A DNA stretch of 8,315 nt, from assembly GCA_036736205.1 (NCBI GenBank), contig DAINMX010000273.1, positions 1 to 8,315 of the forward strand. Direction: 5' to 3'. The notes beneath the pieces were generated by a model. It was not told where the DNA came from. It saw only the letters and a list, made by a program, of their open reading frames with translations, and did not search any database. This DNA comes from XYA12-FULL-58-9 sp001798605. GTDB lineage: Bacteria > Myxococcota > XYA12-FULL-58-9. The position numbers and the translations under genes are program-made. Below are positions 6,401 through 8,315 of this stretch, one piece after another (the stretch's first letter is position 1; every line of letters begins with the position of its first letter).

Positions 6401-8315
6401 GAACCGTCGAGCTCGTGTTCATCGCCCAAGTGGTGTTCCCTCTGGCAAACGCGACCCTGATTGCCAATCAAGCAACTGTGGCCTTTCAGGGCGCGGCGCC
6501 GGCCTTGTCTGATGACCCCGCGACCGCCGCGGCCAATGATCCCACTACATTAATGGTGGTATCTCAGGCGACAGTCGGTTTCACCAAGACCGTGGTGGAC
6601 CTCTCTGCGTCAACGCCACCTTTGCCGGGTGACAGGGTTCGCTACACCTTGACCCTTACAGCCGGCGGTGACGCGCCGCTCACCAACGTGTTCATCGCCG
6701 ACCCAATAGATCCCGCTCTCACCGACGTCGACGCCAGCATGAGCTTCGGCAACGTCACCGGCAGCACGGTGACCTGGTCTGTTGCCACGGGTCACGGAGA
6801 TCTCGCCGTCGTCAATCCCGGTGAAAGCGTCGAGCTTGTGTTCACCGCCGTCATCGCCCCAGGGACAGCGAATGGCACGGTGGTGACCAATCAGGCGACA
6901 GCGGCGTCGGGCGCCCTTGCGGTCCCGGTGCTCTCCGACGATCCGTCGTTGCCGGGTGCCGTCGACCCGACGCGCTTTTCTGTGGTCAGCGAGCCGTTCT
7001 TGGTGATGACTAAGACTGCGGCGTTGATTGACGGGGCCGACAGCGAGTTCAATCCCGGCGACGAGGTGCTCTACACCATCACCCTAACCAACGTCGGCAC
7101 CGCGCAGGCAACCGCGCCTCGAGTCGTTGACACCTTTGCGGCGCTCCTGTCTATCATCGATGCGGCGGGGGGTCGCCAGTCGGGTAGCGCCATCACTTGG
7201 CAAGGTGGGGGCCCCTTGGCGGCTGGGGCGTCGCGGACATTTTCGCCACGGGTGCGCATCGCATTCCCGCTCGATGATGGCACGGTGATTTCCAATCAGG
7301 CCTCGGCGACGGCCAGCAACTTCCCGGGGCCGGCGCTCTCTGACGACCCGGCGTTGCCCGGTAACACCGATCCCACACTCATCACGGTGCGCTCGGCACC
7401 GGTATTCACCGACACCGAGAAACAGGTCGCAGACATCACCGGGGACCCCCTGATCACCCGTCCTGGGGATCAACTGCGTTACACTCTCATCGTGAGAAAC
7501 ACCGGTAACTCCGATGCAGACGACGTCGTGGTGAGTGACGCGTTGCCTGCACACGCAGCGCTCGTGGATGCGGGCAACGCCACCTTCAACGGTCCGAGCC
7601 TCAACTGGGATGGCACCACGGTTGGAGATTTTGGCCGCATGGCCGCTGGCACCGAGGTGACACTTACCTTTGTCGTATCAGCCGACAATCCCTTGGCAAA
7701 CGGTACGACCATCAGCAATCAGGCGTTTGTGGTGAGTGACGAAGTTACCGAGTCCGTCGCCTCCGACGACCTGGCTACGGCAACCATCGATGATCCTACG
7801 GTCGTGACGGTGGTGAGCGCCTCCGACCTCGGCGGTAGCACCAAAGTGGTTACCAACCTTAGCGGCAACCCGATCTCGACGGCGCGACCCACCGAGACGG
7901 TGCGTTACGTTATCAGTGTCAGCAATCGCGGTGACGCGGTCGCTCGTAACGTCGCAATCACCGATGTCGTTGACGCCAACCTGAGCATTGTCAATGTTCC
8001 GAACGGCGCTCTGAGCGGTGACAGGATCACGTGGAATGCGAGCAACGTCGCCGCGCTCGCAGCCATTGCTCCCGGGGACCCGGCGATCACCTTGACCTTT
8101 GATGCAGAGCTGAACACGCCTCTCGACAATGGAATGGAGATACTCAACCAAGCCTCTCTGAGTTGGGAAGGCGCCGCGGAGCCGCTCCTCACAGATGCCA
8201 ACCCGTCGACCCTCAACAAAGAGGAAACGAAGCTCACGGTTGTCTCGGCGCCCGATCTCAGCTCCAGCACCAAGGAATTCGTCCGGCCGGGCAGCGGTGA
8301 GGTCATTGCCGCGGC
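3448..8315 (+). CDS. giant DUF11-repeat exported protein, 3' end beyond the window
   Basis: The frame is open without a stop from ATG 3448 to the window end, at least 1622 codons. A basic stretch (RKRPRLRH) and the core ALIVPLLLWGQVANA form a signal peptide with probable cleavage after residue 30. Residues about 31-370 are a separate beta-rich N-terminal domain with the elements AQVVAAYLFWSGSSP (about 85-99), YAGWSLIIVWEG (about 197-208) and GESFFVGWVIMTID (about 352-365). This pattern is often seen at the head of DUF11 proteins and recalls DUF3344-like regions, but the assignment is tentative. From residue about 378, DUF11 (TIGR01451-like, Ig-fold) repeats follow one another with conserved steps: K-x-V near the start, PGDxxxYTIxVxNTGN, VxVxDxLP, TWNxGD and IxNQAxV. 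Such proteins are large, acidic, secreted or surface-bound and may act as stalks or adhesins; no activity is demonstrated. The C-terminal anchor or sorting signal is not visible. The gene may be co-transcribed with the two upstream genes. Confidence 0.9.
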   Translation, partial: MAAGVGVRKRPRLRHALIVPLLLWGQVANASVEGTAPAKVGNWRLFGAHSTIGSALMVAGISDGEINTVLLPSATAQMREMPFDAQVVAAYLFWSGSSPRTFRDGLPDPPDQDIDLTLPDGSFYNNLSADTDMTGFGTCRTTSELGGFYYCRRDVTEIAQTLGPGDQNGVWTVGDVDADWGIADPSDAQWPFAQAKYAGWSLIIVWEGRISQTVRRDVVLYDGFLRLDENANSAGIHTFSIGDFRVGEPPLGKLSVFGMEGDRQLGVPPQDLLGCPNCLDFIQFQAQSSSAPAILWDGDNPAYNSFNSSTSTSIDIDTYYLDGLIDTGDLSAQITLGSGDGVVDGFYNQGNGESFFVGWVIMTIDTLTPNFGGTQTRKTVVPVAASPGQSLYYIIDVVNEGSLGATGVLVTDDMPAGTTYVVGSTRVDGMPVADVSGNSPLVGGLRLRNIPTSRNGDNSVQVTYQVKVETTACGGDIVNTATVDANEVDPVTVGPAITRVAVPALEPPTKRVSFISAPPVGPGSAFNYTIDIENAGNEDAAGVTVTDTLPEHVIVSSVFATSGTWSQSGRDLTVRDMNVPARSSAQVVVTARVRTVGELIAAGIAEDAIDRMLIANQATVSGGCTPDQVTDDPDAPGFQPTEFELIYRPVLDSSRKTAVDTNGGRLEPLDIIEYTITVQNTGNRATLVFVADLMPAGTTLVPGSVTLDGVGVPDGVLGSGLSMGVLSYAGAGDFDRRIRFRLQVDLLVENGTVIQNSADVSAPAAPDANVTVTSPAFTVYAAPDWQTSTKSVVDRTAPIGVFQPGDSIEYNVVVENTGNRPGTSVVVTDVLPTYLSFVSAPGGTFAGGTITWNLGDVAVDATVTLTVLATLVTPLNHGTVIANAAVIASNELTPFTTPQASFSVTSQPLLVVEKVRYPDNMDKTVGPGDPVEFRIRVRNVGNMTARSVVVSDPVDSNLTDVAVIGGSYGGNVATWNVGDLGPADGTVELVFIAQVVFPLANATLIANQATVAFQGAAPALSDDPATAAANDPTTLMVVSQATVGFTKTVVDLSASTPPLPGDRVRYTLTLTAGGDAPLTNVFIADPIDPALTDVDASMSFGNVTGSTVTWSVATGHGDLAVVNPGESVELVFTAVIAPGTANGTVVTNQATAASGALAVPVLSDDPSLPGAVDPTRFSVVSEPFLVMTKTAALIDGADSEFNPGDEVLYTITLTNVGTAQATAPRVVDTFAALLSIIDAAGGRQSGSAITWQGGGPLAAGASRTFSPRVRIAFPLDDGTVISNQASATASNFPGPALSDDPALPGNTDPTLITVRSAPVFTDTEKQVADITGDPLITRPGDQLRYTLIVRNTGNSDADDVVVSDALPAHAALVDAGNATFNGPSLNWDGTTVGDFGRMAAGTEVTLTFVVSADNPLANGTTISNQAFVVSDEVTESVASDDLATATIDDPTVVTVVSASDLGGSTKVVTNLSGNPISTARPTETVRYVISVSNRGDAVARNVAITDVVDANLSIVNVPNGALSGDRITWNASNVAALAAIAPGDPAITLTFDAELNTPLDNGMEILNQASLSWEGAAEPLLTDANPSTLNKEETKLTVVSAPDLSSSTKEFVRPGSGEVIAA
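4579..8315 (+). repeat. nine complete DUF11-type protein repeats plus the start of a tenth
   Basis: Using the lysine that opens each unit as a mark, repeats begin at bases 4579, 4975, 5413, 5815, 6187, 6586, 7012, 7420, 7843 and 8272. The periods are 132, 146, 134, 124, 133, 142, 136, 141 and 143 residues. Each full unit shows a Y/F-x-I-x-V strand followed by an N-x-G turn, a V-x-D-x-L/V strand, and a closing I-x-N-Q-A or similar strand; repeat 6 has TAGGDA in place of the usual NTGN turn. The units are diverged at DNA level, with no long identical blocks seen by eye, so this is an old array rather than a recent tandem duplication. Confidence 0.85.

Noticed and set aside
1..8315. CRISPR array, tRNA, rRNA, insertion sequence or phage attachment site
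   Set aside because: No regularly spaced identical DNA repeats, RNA gene signatures, transposase frame or terminal inverted repeats were seen; the repeats present are protein-level and diverged.

Overview
The window reads as a G+C-rich stretch of a Gram-negative bacterial chromosome. It carries three exported-protein genes in a row on the + strand and nothing convincing on the - strand. Lineage is inference. A PEGA-domain protein with a C-terminal membrane anchor, a Kelch-type lipoprotein and a giant DUF11-repeat protein together recall Myxococcota and related former deltaproteobacterial groups, but no phylogenetic marker gene is present.

Layout. Bases 1-69 may hold the last codons of an upstream gene. 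Bases 161-1840 encode a 559-residue protein with a signal peptide, a helical repeat-like region, a PEGA domain, a Pro/Ala-rich linker and a C-terminal transmembrane helix. Its stop codon overlaps by one base (TGATG) the start of a 505-residue lipoprotein (1840-3357). That protein has a lipobox cysteine, a small N-terminal domain and seven Kelch-like repeats, enough for one complete seven-bladed beta-propeller. A 90-base spacer with two overlapping, mutually exclusive small hairpins follows. The third gene opens at about 3448 and is still open at 8315, giving at least 1622 codons. It has a signal peptide, a roughly 340-residue N-terminal beta-rich domain, nine complete DUF11-type repeats and the start of a tenth.

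How they may work together (inference). All three products carry export signals: one looks anchored in the inner membrane, one lipidated, and one is a very large secreted or surface protein. The first two genes are very probably co-transcribed and translationally coupled, and the third may belong to the same unit. A cell-envelope or surface-display role for the set is reasonable. No enzyme active site is recognised, so no biochemical function is assigned. The most notable parts are the truncated giant repeat protein, the organisation of its repeats and cysteines, and the conjunction of these three architectures. I did not find a clearly new mechanistic system.
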